Assembly: GCF_007993045.1 (NCBI RefSeq)
Contig: NZ_VOOR01000052.1
Coordinates: 1-33,622 of the forward strand
DNA length: 33,622 bases
Source: Phaeodactylibacter luteus
Lineage (GTDB): Bacteria > Bacteroidota > Bacteroidia > Chitinophagales > Saprospiraceae
Direction of reading: 5' to 3'
Part shown: in pieces, positions 26,401-33,549 of the stretch
Layout: each line of letters begins with the position of its first letter
How positions within the stretch are numbered: position 1 is the stretch's first letter
Program-made: the position numbers and the translations under genes
Notes under the pieces: model-generated
The model's input: only the letters and a program-made list of their open reading frames with translations
Databases searched by the model: none
What the model was told of the DNA's origin: nothing

Positions 26401-26609
26401 TCGGCCTGAGCTTCGTTGACGGGCTGCAGCAAGCGGTAAGCACGCTCAAAGTGCCGCCTGGCTTTGGCGTAGACACCTTGTTCGAAAAGTGCTTCTCCGG
26501 TCTTGTAAGCCTCGTTCGCTTCTGTAAAAACGGCCGTCTGCTGGGCCATTACCGGCAGCCCGCTCAGGGCGATCAACAAGGTAAACAGTGGGGCAATTCT
26601 TTTCAGCAT
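23490..26609 (-). CDS. Large periplasmic or surface tetratricopeptide-repeat protein
   Basis: This 1039-aa protein starts at ATG 26609 with a signal peptide (MLKRIAPLFTLLIALSGLPV then MAQQ). The rest is a nearly continuous helical solenoid of TPR and Sel1-like units, e.g. EANEAYKTGEALFEQGVYAK, AEYYFNAREYDKAIEFYSKI, KFKLGYALFVKKDFNRAKTN, YLGLCYFFEGNYDAAIAQFR, YQIGYTYYQVEDYTRAVQYL, LLQLGTTYQEINQLSKAAEP, LGLISYNQGNLDGAINYYKQ. It ends in an acidic tail (DEDAFMEEEGGN). Such proteins serve as scaffolds for other envelope proteins. Bacteroidota genomes commonly pair a large secreted TPR protein with a following outer-membrane barrel, and that order is seen here. No catalytic motif is present and the partner is inferred from position only. 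Confidence 0.88.
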   Translation of the reverse strand: MLKRIAPLFTLLIALSGLPVMAQQTAVFTEANEAYKTGEALFEQGVYAKARRHFERAYRLLQPVNEAQAELLQTKAELNAARAAVRMEAEDGEKLILEFVRKYAPNTIANDALAEVAEYYFNAREYDKAIEFYSKIPTTGMSREQKAAVKFKLGYALFVKKDFNRAKTNFRDIKNLENDYYYPTNYYLGLCYFFEGNYDAAIAQFRIVERSKKYRPHVPYYLAQIYFAERRFDELIAYAEPRAKDPSIRKEKEIKQLLGQSYFEKGEFRKALPYLQYYAERSGRLREEELYQIGYTYYQVEDYTRAVQYLKDLTTVESEIGQNAMFILGDAYLRLNQRPSARTAFGSAKRMPYDEGIQEEALWNYAKLSYELKDPREAILALQELRPESPYYLEAQELMSDIFLNYRDYQQALDIIERLPNRTPKLQETYQQVAYLRGLQLLQNGQEAAAKQYFEKSLDVSIDNRTRALAIYWLGDIAHRDGAYNASIRLLNQYLTIAKTLSSLPDEASIFTANYTQGYNYLKQEDYTAALGFFEEAVRGINRNRSFIRNQKVKEQVLGDATLRAGDCLFKRNQYVRAVEYYDRAVQNRYSGYVYALYQKAIIEGLLGRTTNKIVALEEIERSYPESEYADDALLQLGTTYQEINQLSKAAEPLKKLLQRYQGKSDLITKALLRLGLISYNQGNLDGAINYYKQVFANNPDPNEANLALASLEEIYVDDLGQADNYFAFLETVQGNVENEVRDSINFRAAESQFENANYERAVQSYTDYLRKFPRGLYTLPATYHRGESYSVLRQYSNALQDYLNVAERGQSSYYLRALEKAALIAYNHEEDFSMSYDLYVELEEATTKADQRFDAQLGALRSAYRTNRNDAVYTLARKVATNPNASQLQVATANFYLGKMAYDRQDYENALTAFQEVERMSDNEQTAEARYLIAYIYYLRRNLEKAQEICINSNKESSAYPFWVAKGVLLLSDILREKGDLYNAQAVLEALLENYQEDPALVNEARQKLQTINSLINQSSRLNTSPDEDAFMEEEGGN

Positions 26610-26863
26610 TCTTCAGATTTTAGTCGGTCTGTCGCATTTTGGGCGGTTGCGCGGCAAGCAACTGGCCCGAGCACGAATTTATAAAAAAATAATTCGTTTT
26701 GAACGGAGAACCTCGCCTCCCGCGCAACGCATGGGAAACGCCTGCAGCCATCGTAAAATTGTAGGCAGCAGGCAGCAGAAAAGCCGGGCCCCTTACTTTA
26801 TGGCGCCCGGCTTCCTGTCTTTCCGCAGTGGCTTGAGCAGCCTGAAACGGCAGCCCCGCCCGG
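26610..26863. other. 254-bp gap between rocD and the TPR gene
   Basis: It contains the rocD terminator (26777-26812) and an AT-rich stretch at about 26678-26705 that may carry the TPR gene promoter; TATTTTTT on the minus strand is the closest -7 match and no -33 box is evident. No gene is seen. Confidence 0.35.
26777..26812 (-). terminator. Rho-independent terminator after rocD
   Basis: AAGCCGGGC (26781-26789) and GCCCGGCTT (26804-26812) form a 9-bp stem with a 14-nt loop; on the minus strand it runs into TTTTCTG. It lies about 50 nt after the rocD stop and would end the four-gene operon. Confidence 0.65.
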
Positions 26864-28111
26864 TTAACCTTCGAATTCCAATATGGTCTGCTCGATGATG
26901 CCGCAGCAATCGTTCAGCTGAGCTTCCGTCATCACAAGGGGCGGCGCAAAACGGATGATATTGCCATGCGTAGGCTTAGCCAACAGCCCGTTCTCTGCCA
27001 GTTTCAAGCAAATATCCCAGGCTGTCCGGCTGTCTTCCTCCTCGTTGATGACAATAGCGTTCAGCAGCCCTTTGCCGCGCACGAGCGTCACCAGCTCTGT
27101 TTTCTCTACCAAGTTCTTCTGCATCCGGGCCCGGAAAATCTGCCCCAAGCGCTCCGCATTCTCTGCCAGCCGTTCTTCCCTGACCACATTGAGGGCAGCC
27201 ATGGCCACCGCACAGGCCAGGGGGTTGCCGCCAAAAGTGGAGCCGTGCTCACCGGGCTTTATGGTCAGCATGACCTCGTGGCTCGTCAGCACTGCCGACA
27301 CGGGGAACACCCCGCCCGAGAGCGCTTTGCCCAATATTAGGATATCCGGCTTGAAGCCTTCGTGCTCGCAAGCGGTCAGGCGGCCGGTACGGGCGATGCC
27401 GGTCTGCACTTCGTCGGCAATAAAAAGCACATTGTGCGCCTTGCACAGCTCATAAGCTTTGCGCAAGTAGCCTTCATCCGGCACCACTACCCCGGCTTCC
27501 CCTTGTATAGGCTCCACCATGAAGCCCGCTACGTTCTCGTCTTGCAAAGCCGTTTCCAACGCACCGAGGTCGTTGTAAGGGATGATTTCGTAGCCCGGCA
27601 TGAAGGGCCCAAAATTGGACGTGCTGCTAGGGTCTGTGGAAGAAGAAATAGCGCCCAGGGTGCGCCCCCAGAAGTTGCCGGTGACAAAAAGGATTTTAGC
27701 CTGATTGGCGGGCACGCCTTTCACTTCATAAGCCCACTTCCGGCATAGTTTGACGGCAGTCTCTCCGCCTTCTACGCCTGTGTTCATCGGCAGGACACGG
27801 TCGTAGCCAAAAAACTCCGTGATGAACTTCTCGTAAGGCCCGAGCATGTTGTTGTAAAAAGCACGGGAAGTCAGGGTGAGCTTGTGCGCCTGCTCCCCTA
27901 GGGCCGCAATGATATCGGGGTGGCAATGCCCCTGATTGACGGCAGAGTAGGCCGCCAGGAAGTCGTAGTATTTCTTGCCTTCGACATCCCACAAGAACAC
28001 ACCTTCCCCTCTGGCCAGCACCACGGGCAGTGGGTGATAGTTGTGCGCCCCGTACTGATCTTCCATTTCAATGTATGCTTCCGCAGATTGTAGCGTTTCC
28101 TGCTGTACCAT
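26864..28111 (-). CDS. rocD: Ornithine--oxo-acid aminotransferase
   Basis: This 415-aa PLP enzyme moves the delta-amino group of ornithine to 2-oxoglutarate, giving glutamate-5-semialdehyde, and so links arginine/ornithine breakdown with proline and glutamate. The start is ATG 28111. Class-III aminotransferase features are clear: [20 protein letters not shown] near the N-terminus, the phosphate-binding [31 protein letters not shown] with the PLP-ring aspartate, [18 protein letters not shown] with the Schiff-base Lys262, and [17 protein letters not shown]. NHxPLPVV and the [10 protein letters not shown] variant are characteristic of ornithine rather than GABA or acetylornithine transaminases. 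It is the last gene of the operon, 90 nt after pncA, and is followed by a terminator. Confidence 0.93.
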   Translation of the reverse strand: MVQQETLQSAEAYIEMEDQYGAHNYHPLPVVLARGEGVFLWDVEGKKYYDFLAAYSAVNQGHCHPDIIAALGEQAHKLTLTSRAFYNNMLGPYEKFITEFFGYDRVLPMNTGVEGGETAVKLCRKWAYEVKGVPANQAKILFVTGNFWGRTLGAISSSTDPSSTSNFGPFMPGYEIIPYNDLGALETALQDENVAGFMVEPIQGEAGVVVPDEGYLRKAYELCKAHNVLFIADEVQTGIARTGRLTACEHEGFKPDILILGKALSGGVFPVSAVLTSHEVMLTIKPGEHGSTFGGNPLACAVAMAALNVVREERLAENAERLGQIFRARMQKNLVEKTELVTLVRGKGLLNAIVINEEEDSRTAWDICLKLAENGLLAKPTHGNIIRFAPPLVMTEAQLNDCCGIIEQTILEFEG

Positions 28112-28201
28112 GCGTCTGATTTTTTCGTGTTAAAAATGGTTAGGGTGTAATTAAACTCTTTATTTCACAAAATCAAAAATCTCTGTCGTCGAACGGGCGC
28201 C

Positions 28202-28822
28202 TCAAGCGGGCAGCAACTCGGCAGACTGTACAACAACAGCGCCTTTTGCTTTCATTTCCCGGACAGCCGCATCGGAGTCCCCGGGCTTCAGGTTGACGCC
28301 CCGGCAGCCGTCTTCTACCAAATAGGTGGCAAAGCCCAGCTCGAGGGCATCTAAAACCGTAAACTTGACACAAACGTCCAAGGCCAGCCCCAGGACGTAG
28401 ACTTCGTCCACTCCTTTTTCCCGGAGGTACTCCCCTAGCCCAGTCGCTTTGCGATGCCCGTTGTCAAAAAAGCCGCTGTAGCTGTCAATCTCGGGGTCTG
28501 TCCCTTTCACAAAGACCCGGTCGATAGCAGCGGTGTTCAGCTCGGGCACAAACTCTGCCCCAAAGCTGCCTTGTACACAGTGGATAGGCCAAAGGATCTG
28601 CTGCAGCCCATTAAGGTCTATGACCTGGCCCGGGTAGCGCCAAGGGTGCATAGCGGCGAAGCTTTTGTGGTTGGCCGGGTGCCAGTCTTGGGTGGCCACG
28701 GCCAATTCAAAATGTGGGATGAGGGCGTTGGCCACCGCAACCGTCTGATCGCCTTCCGCCACTTCGAGGGCTCCGCCTGGGCAAAAGTCGTTCTGTATAT
28801 CGACTATCAGTAATGCTTTCAT
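28202..28822 (-). CDS. pncA: Nicotinamidase (bifunctional nicotinamidase/pyrazinamidase type)
   Basis: This 206-aa cysteine hydrolase deamidates nicotinamide to nicotinate in the NAD salvage pathway. The catalytic triad is visible as Asp8 in IVDIQNDFCPGGALEV, Lys106 in VFVKGTDPEIDSYSGFFDN and Cys151 in LGLALDVCVKFTVLDAL. The metal site is Asp46, His48 and His52 in TQDWHPANHKSF. PIHCVQGSFGAEF is the usual WPxHCVxGTxGAE segment, with serine in place of threonine. Length and start (ATG 28822) match E. coli PncA. It follows the DUF389 gene by 24 nt and probably shares its transcript. Confidence 0.94.
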   Translation of the reverse strand: MKALLIVDIQNDFCPGGALEVAEGDQTVAVANALIPHFELAVATQDWHPANHKSFAAMHPWRYPGQVIDLNGLQQILWPIHCVQGSFGAEFVPELNTAAIDRVFVKGTDPEIDSYSGFFDNGHRKATGLGEYLREKGVDEVYVLGLALDVCVKFTVLDALELGFATYLVEDGCRGVNLKPGDSDAAVREMKAKGAVVVQSAELLPA

Positions 28823-28846
28823 AACTTCATTCTGCTTTCGCGCAAA

Positions 28847-30313
28847 TCAGTAACTGATGACTTGCAGGGTATCAAATTCGGTACTTACCTTGAGAATGCC
28901 TTCGAGGCGCTCTTTGTTTGCCTTCGTCCCTTTGCGGTTTTTCCATTCTACCAAGTACACATGCTGATTGTTGAGGGTGGCGCTGTCCCCCAGCACCTTG
29001 GTCCGCTCGGCATACTGTATGCCCCCGATCTCGTCCGGGAAGGCTTCCCGGGCCAGACGGAGGCTCTTTTCCACCAGAGCTGAATCGCTCCGGCTCCGGG
29101 CCAGCTGCAGCTTGAGCTCCTCGGCCTGAAGCATGGCATCTGTCGCAGCCCTACGTTCTGACTCGATCATTTTCACCACTTCCTGCCGTTGGGCCTGAAG
29201 AGAGGACTTGACGTCGTTCAGGCTCATTTCGGCTTGGACCGGGAAAAGCCGGACGGGCTTGTGCAGGTCGAAATCCTCTTCCAGTATCTGCTCGTAGTGG
29301 GCGATAGAGTCTTCCGGTATCCGGCGCCCCAACAGCTGCAGAATGAGCTTGTTGGTGTCCGGGTCTATCCCTGTCAGCTCATAATTGATACAGACCTCCG
29401 GGAAATATTCGTCCACAAAACGGGTCACCTCCTGCTTGTCCTGCTGCATTTGGTACAGCCGGTAAAGGATGAACGCACTTGGCAGAGACACCAACATGCT
29501 GAAGAAAGCAGTGATCATCCGGTTGCGGTACGCCTCGCGCGCATCTACATAAGACTTGAGCGGGAAGCGAAGAAAGCGGATGATGAGGTAGGTGGTCAGG
29601 GCGATAAAAAAAGAGTTGAGGAAAAAAAGGTAGAAAGAGCCGAAGATAATGCCGGCCGTCCGGCTCAGCTCCTGCGCATAAAGCCCGCTGCTCATCCCTC
29701 CTTTCCGGATCAGCAGCTCAAACAGCTCGGCTATGCCAAAGCCGGTCACGCAAAGCGGGGGCATCAAAGCGGTGGCTATGGCAACGCCCGGAATGGCGTT
29801 CGATTTGTCTTTGCGGGTAGCAGAGATGATGCCGGCCAGCCCCCCAAAAATCGCGACCAGGCCATCGAGGAAGGTTGGGCTCGTCCGCCCCTGTATCTCA
29901 GGCGTCACATTGCCGAAAGGCGTCACAAAAAAATAGAAGGTACTGGTGACCAGGGCAATGAGTATGGCCACGCCAAAGTGCCGCAGCGAATTGAACATGG
30001 TGTACTGATCGTTGATGGCCACCCCCAGCCCGATGCCCAAGATTGGGGACATCAGCGGGGAGACCAACATCGCGCCGATGATCACGGCCGGGGAGTTGAG
30101 GTCGAGCCCTAAGGACGCGATCATAATGGAACACCCCAGCAGCCAGGCATTGGCGCCTTGCATCTTGCGGTTGTTGCGGATGGAAATCACGGCCCCTTCC
30201 CGGTCGAGCCCTTCTTCCAGGTCGAAAAGCGTGTGGAACCAGCTTTTTATCAACCCAAACAGCTCCATGATCAATGCTCTGGGCGAGCGGGCAGGCATAT
30301 TGGTTTGGCTCAT
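28847..30313 (-). CDS. DUF389 membrane protein with C-terminal coiled coil
   Basis: This 488-aa integral membrane protein starts at ATG 30313, 27 nt after the LolD-like gene's stop. The DUF389 core lies at about residues 50-275: ANAWLLGCSIMIASLGLDLN, SPAVIIGAMLVSPLMSPILG, IGLGVAINDQ, FLDGLVAIFGGLAGIISATR and GVAIATALMPPLCVTGFGIA, giving about six membrane helices with the conserved glycine/proline-rich segments of the family. The remaining 190 residues are soluble and include a charged helical region (about 370-425, VKSSLQAQRQEVVKMIESER and following) likely to form a coiled coil. Family members have no settled biochemical function; a transporter-like role has been suggested from the fold. 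Nothing in the neighbours fixes it. Confidence 0.88.
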   Translation of the reverse strand: MSQTNMPARSPRALIMELFGLIKSWFHTLFDLEEGLDREGAVISIRNNRKMQGANAWLLGCSIMIASLGLDLNSPAVIIGAMLVSPLMSPILGIGLGVAINDQYTMFNSLRHFGVAILIALVTSTFYFFVTPFGNVTPEIQGRTSPTFLDGLVAIFGGLAGIISATRKDKSNAIPGVAIATALMPPLCVTGFGIAELFELLIRKGGMSSGLYAQELSRTAGIIFGSFYLFFLNSFFIALTTYLIIRFLRFPLKSYVDAREAYRNRMITAFFSMLVSLPSAFILYRLYQMQQDKQEVTRFVDEYFPEVCINYELTGIDPDTNKLILQLLGRRIPEDSIAHYEQILEEDFDLHKPVRLFPVQAEMSLNDVKSSLQAQRQEVVKMIESERRAATDAMLQAEELKLQLARSRSDSALVEKSLRLAREAFPDEIGGIQYAERTKVLGDSATLNNQHVYLVEWKNRKGTKANKERLEGILKVSTEFDTLQVISY

Positions 30314-30340
30314 AGGTTGGTCATTTTAGGAGTCAATGGC

Positions 30341-30991
30341 TTAAGCCAGCAAACCGTCCTTCATCTCCAGCCGGCGGTCGCTCATAGCAGCCAGCTCTTC
30401 GTTGTGGGTGACTATGACAAAGGTCTGACCCATATCGTCCCGCAGCTGGAACAACAGCTGATGCAGCTCTTGGGAAGATGCAGAATCGAGGTTGCCGCTG
30501 GGCTCGTCCGCAAATACCACCGCCGGGCTGTTCATCAGGGCGCGGGCCACGGCCACCCGCTGCTGCTCGCCCCCGGAGAGCTGCCCCGGCTTGTGCTCAA
30601 GGCGCCCGCCCAGCCCAAGGTAATCCAACAGCTCAGCCGCACGCTTGCGCGCAGCCTTCTCTTCGGTCTTGGCGATCAGCGCAGGGATAAGCACATTCTC
30701 ACGGGCAGTGAACTCCGGCAGCAGATGATGGAACTGAAAAACGAAGCCAATCCTCGCATTGCGGAACGCGGCCAGCTTTCGGGTATTCAGCCCAAAGACA
30801 TCCTCCCCGCCAATAGACAAGGTGCCACTATCTGGCCGGTCGAGGGTGCCGAGGATGTGCAGTAGCGTGCTCTTGCCGGCACCTGATTTCCCCACCACAG
30901 AGACGAACTCCCCGGCCCTGATGGCCAGGTCCACCCCTTTCAACACCTGAAGCTGCCCGTAGGCTTTCGCTATCCCTTTTGCCTGAATCAC
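30341..30991 (-). CDS. lolD: LolD/MacB-type ABC transporter ATP-binding protein
   Basis: This is a 216-aa ATPase. A GTG start at 30991 gives [20 protein letters not shown], which aligns with the usual MI.A..I.K.YG opening; frames extending further upstream depend on a TTG and add unlikely residues that overlap the promoter. Walker A is GKSGAGKST (34-42), the Q-loop is Gln86, the signature [15 protein letters not shown] begins at 138, Walker B is AVVFADEP (157-164) and the H-loop is His196. [20 protein letters not shown] is characteristic of the LolD branch, which with LolC/E releases lipoproteins from the inner membrane. The permease is not adjacent here, so the exact system is uncertain and MacB- or FtsE-like partners are possible. 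It is the first gene of the lolD-DUF389-pncA-rocD run. Confidence 0.85.
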   Translation of the reverse strand: MIQAKGIAKAYGQLQVLKGVDLAIRAGEFVSVVGKSGAGKSTLLHILGTLDRPDSGTLSIGGEDVFGLNTRKLAAFRNARIGFVFQFHHLLPEFTARENVLIPALIAKTEEKAARKRAAELLDYLGLGGRLEHKPGQLSGGEQQRVAVARALMNSPAVVFADEPSGNLDSASSQELHQLLFQLRDDMGQTFVIVTHNEELAAMSDRRLEMKDGLLA

Positions 30992-31013
30992 AATTGCTGT
31001 TTTTTGTCGTGGG

Positions 31014-31043
31014 TAAAAATAGGAAAAACCACAGGCTGACAAA
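31014..31043 (-). promoter_or_regulatory. Promoter of the lolD operon
   Basis: On the minus strand TTTG (31040-31043), an 18-nt spacer and TATTTTTA (31014-31021) match TTTG-N17-23-TAnnTTTG with one mismatch. The -7 box is 22 nt before the GTG start, which also supports the shorter protein. Confidence 0.45.
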
Positions 31044-31105
31044 GCAATCGGCAAGCTTAGTTATCTTGAAATGCTGAGCCCCCCCAAACAGGCCACCGTT
31101 TTTAT

Positions 31106-31200
31106 GGGGCTCCCCCAGCCTGACGGCAGGGGGCGCTATGCTACGGGGCTCGCTCCTCGCTCGGCCCTACCGGGCTTTCCACCCCTCCGCAGCGCTAGCC
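31106..31200 (+). repeat. GC-rich dispersed intergenic repeat, copy C
   Basis: It aligns with copies A and B. Its first hairpin differs (CCCCCAGCC-TGAC-GGCAGGGGG, one A-A mismatch), yet pairing is kept, and the second is GCCC-TACC-GGGC. It lies between the lolD promoter and the CRISPR leader. Confidence 0.85.
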
Positions 31201-31206
31201 CTCTCC

Positions 31207-31450
31207 GCAGTGCAACGGCTGAGCGGAAGGCAGCAGCAAGAATTTCAGCAAAATCCCCCCAAAAGGGAACAATCAGCGGAAAAAAGCTGTATATTGCTTC
31301 AGTACCGATGAGGGCAAACGGCCCTTGTTTGGCTTATTTTTTAGTATTTTGCACAGCAGGTTTTGCAGAAAAAACCCTTGTTAAAAAGTGTTAAAATTCT
31401 CCGTTCTTTGACATCAACTTGCTCATTTTCAGTAAATTGCAAAACATGCT
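31207..31450 (+). promoter_or_regulatory. CRISPR leader with probable promoter
   Basis: An AT-rich, non-coding stretch of about 240 bp directly before the first repeat. TTTG (31407-31410), a 22-nt spacer and TAAATTGC (31433-31440) resemble the Bacteroidota promoter, with the start of transcription expected just before the first repeat at 31451. The leader side is set by the intact first repeat here and the decayed last repeat at 33558. Confidence 0.6.
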
Positions 31451-32070
31451 ATCAGAGTCCCTATCCAGTCCAGAGTAGGATTAAGACATGCCATAGACAA
31501 GATCTTCAGCGTACTTACGAGCATCAGAGTCCCTATCCAGTCCAGAGTAGGATTAAGACTTCTCAAAATTAGGGCTTTTGATAATAAAAAGCATCATCAG
31601 AGTCCCTATCCAGTCCAGAGTAGGATTAAGACTTCACATCATCTATATCAAGCGAAGCTCTTGATGAGGATCAGAGTCCCTATCCAGTCCAGAGTAGGAT
31701 TAAGACTGACTAACCTAGCTACTCGGAGCGATAGCAGGAACTTATCAGAGTCCCTATCCAGTCCAGAGTAGGATTAAGACTTCGCTCTCGCCAGCGACAG
31801 CGGCTTGAACGTTAAATCAGAGTCCCTATCCAGTCCAGAGTAGGATTAAGACAGGCAGCACACCGACTGTGGTGTAAATTGTGCAGATCAGAGTCCCTAT
31901 CCAGTCCAGAGTAGGATTAAGACCAGCGCAGCAGCTAGATTTCCTCCTCGACTAGAAGATCAGAGTCCCTATCCAGTCCAGAGTAGGATTAAGACAGCCA
32001 TTTCTTGTATATGGCAAACTGGTATGCCACATAATCAGAGTCCCTATCCAGTCCAGAGTAGGATTAAGAC

Positions 32071-32094
32071 GGTCTTCCCGCATCCGGGAGGACC
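32071..32094 (+). other. Spacer 9 hairpin
   Basis: Spacer 9 (32071-32105) opens with GGTCTTCCCG-CATC-CGGGAGGACC: a 10-bp stem with one T-G pair and a 4-nt loop, starting at the first spacer base. Confidence 0.85.
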
Positions 32095-32142
32095 AAATAG
32101 TATGTATCAGAGTCCCTATCCAGTCCAGAGTAGGATTAAGAC

Positions 32143-32173
32143 ATGGGAGGTGTGACGGTTATACACCTCCCAT
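32143..32173 (+). other. Spacer 10 hairpin
   Basis: Spacer 10 (32143-32178) opens with a perfect 11-bp inverted repeat, ATGGGAGGTGT and ACACCTCCCAT, around a 9-nt loop, starting at the first spacer base. Confidence 0.9.
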
Positions 32174-33448
32174 CCATTATCAGAGTCCCTATCCAGTCCA
32201 GAGTAGGATTAAGACGATTGCATTTTTCACTGTAACAGAGCTGAGATTGTTGGTATCAGAGTCCCTATCCAGTCCAGAGTAGGATTAAGACTGATTTTTG
32301 TTGTTTTGATAATACATATATACATATATCAGAGTCCCTATCCAGTCCAGAGTAGGATTAAGACGGGTCTTCTGAAATTGTTGCTCTTCGCTCAGAGAGA
32401 TCAGAGTCCCTATCCAGTCCAGAGTAGGATTAAGACAAGGGCGCTGGTATTTTACAGAAGGGGATTACTCAATCAGAGTCCCTATCCAGTCCAGAGTAGG
32501 ATTAAGACGTTTTTCATGTGGGTATTTCATCGCGCATTTTAAATTATCAGAGTCCCTATCCAGTCCAGAGTAGGATTAAGACCTGTCTCATACCCTCTAA
32601 CTCATCACTAGCATCAATCAGAGTCCCTATCCAGTCCAGAGTAGGATTAAGACCTTGCCGAATGACTTGTAACGCTTTTCTAGGTTCATCAGAGTCCCTA
32701 TCCAGTCCAGAGTAGGATTAAGACTTGTTCTTGATATATGTACAGTCCAAAAGTCGATTCATCAGAGTCCCTATCCAGTCCAGAGTAGGATTAAGACGTA
32801 ACAACGTATATTGTTTTGTGTTTTGATAATAATCAGAGTCCCTATCCAGTCCAGAGTAGGATTAAGACTATAGACTAATAAAACTTCTCAAACTTCAGAG
32901 CTAAATCAGAGTCCCTATCCAGTCCAGAGTAGGATTAAGACAGAGCTTCTTTGTAAAGAAAGTTTACTTTTCTTTCCATCAGAGTCCCTATCCAGTCCAG
33001 AGTAGGATTAAGACGAACTCACTTCTCCGTAGAAAAGAGCTGATAGTTTGTATCAGAGTCCCTATCCAGTCCAGAGTAGGATTAAGACATGTAGGGTTCG
33101 ATTTTAAAAACCCGTCCGAGAATAAATCAGAGTCCCTATCCAGTCCAGAGTAGGATTAAGACTTTTTCACATTAAAAGACCAAATCAAACTTATCATATC
33201 AGAGTCCCTATCCAGTCCAGAGTAGGATTAAGACCCCTCCCCTGCTGGGTTGTCAAACCAAGCAAAAAGATCAGAGTCCCTATCCAGTCCAGAGTAGGAT
33301 TAAGACCATCACAAAGGCTCGTAGTCTTTATCTTCGTCGCATCAGAGTCCCTATCCAGTCCAGAGTAGGATTAAGACTCGCTTATGTTAGTGTAAAGCAC
33401 GCTAGACACCAATCAGAGTCCCTATCCAGTCCAGAGTAGGATTAAGAC

Positions 33449-33474
33449 TCCCCGTTCTCTTCCTGGAACTGGGA
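33449..33474 (+). other. Spacer 28 hairpin
   Basis: Spacer 28 (33449-33484) pairs TCCCCGTTCT with GGAACTGGGA: nine pairs including one T-G, with one C-T mismatch and a 6-nt loop, starting at the first spacer base. Confidence 0.75.
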
Positions 33475-33527
33475 GATTGCCTTGATCAGAGTCCCTATCC
33501 AGTCCAGAGTAGGATTAAGACGTGATT

Positions 33528-33549
33528 TCTGTCAGGTTATCCTGACGGA
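33528..33549 (+). other. Spacer 29 hairpin
   Basis: Spacer 29 (33522-33557) contains TCTGTCAGG-TTAT-CCTGACGGA, a 9-bp stem with one T-G pair and a 4-nt loop. Confidence 0.85.

Noticed and set aside
25173-26684. 503-codon frame antisense to the TPR gene
   Set aside because: Antisense to a strong TPR protein; leucine/valine-rich reading is what helical repeats give on the other strand.
26864-28111. Acetylornithine or GABA aminotransferase in place of ornithine aminotransferase
   Set aside because: NYHPLPVV at the N-terminus and the [12 protein letters not shown] loop are features of ornithine aminotransferases.
31523-31880. Short 4-5-bp stems in many other spacers (5, 6, 8, 13, 19, 21, 23, 25)
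   Set aside because: With wobble pairs allowed, stems of this size are expected by chance in most 36-mers, so they are not counted as hairpin spacers.
31363-32715. Short open frames within the CRISPR array and leader
   Set aside because: They read repeats (QSPYPVQSRIKT) and are by-products of the array.
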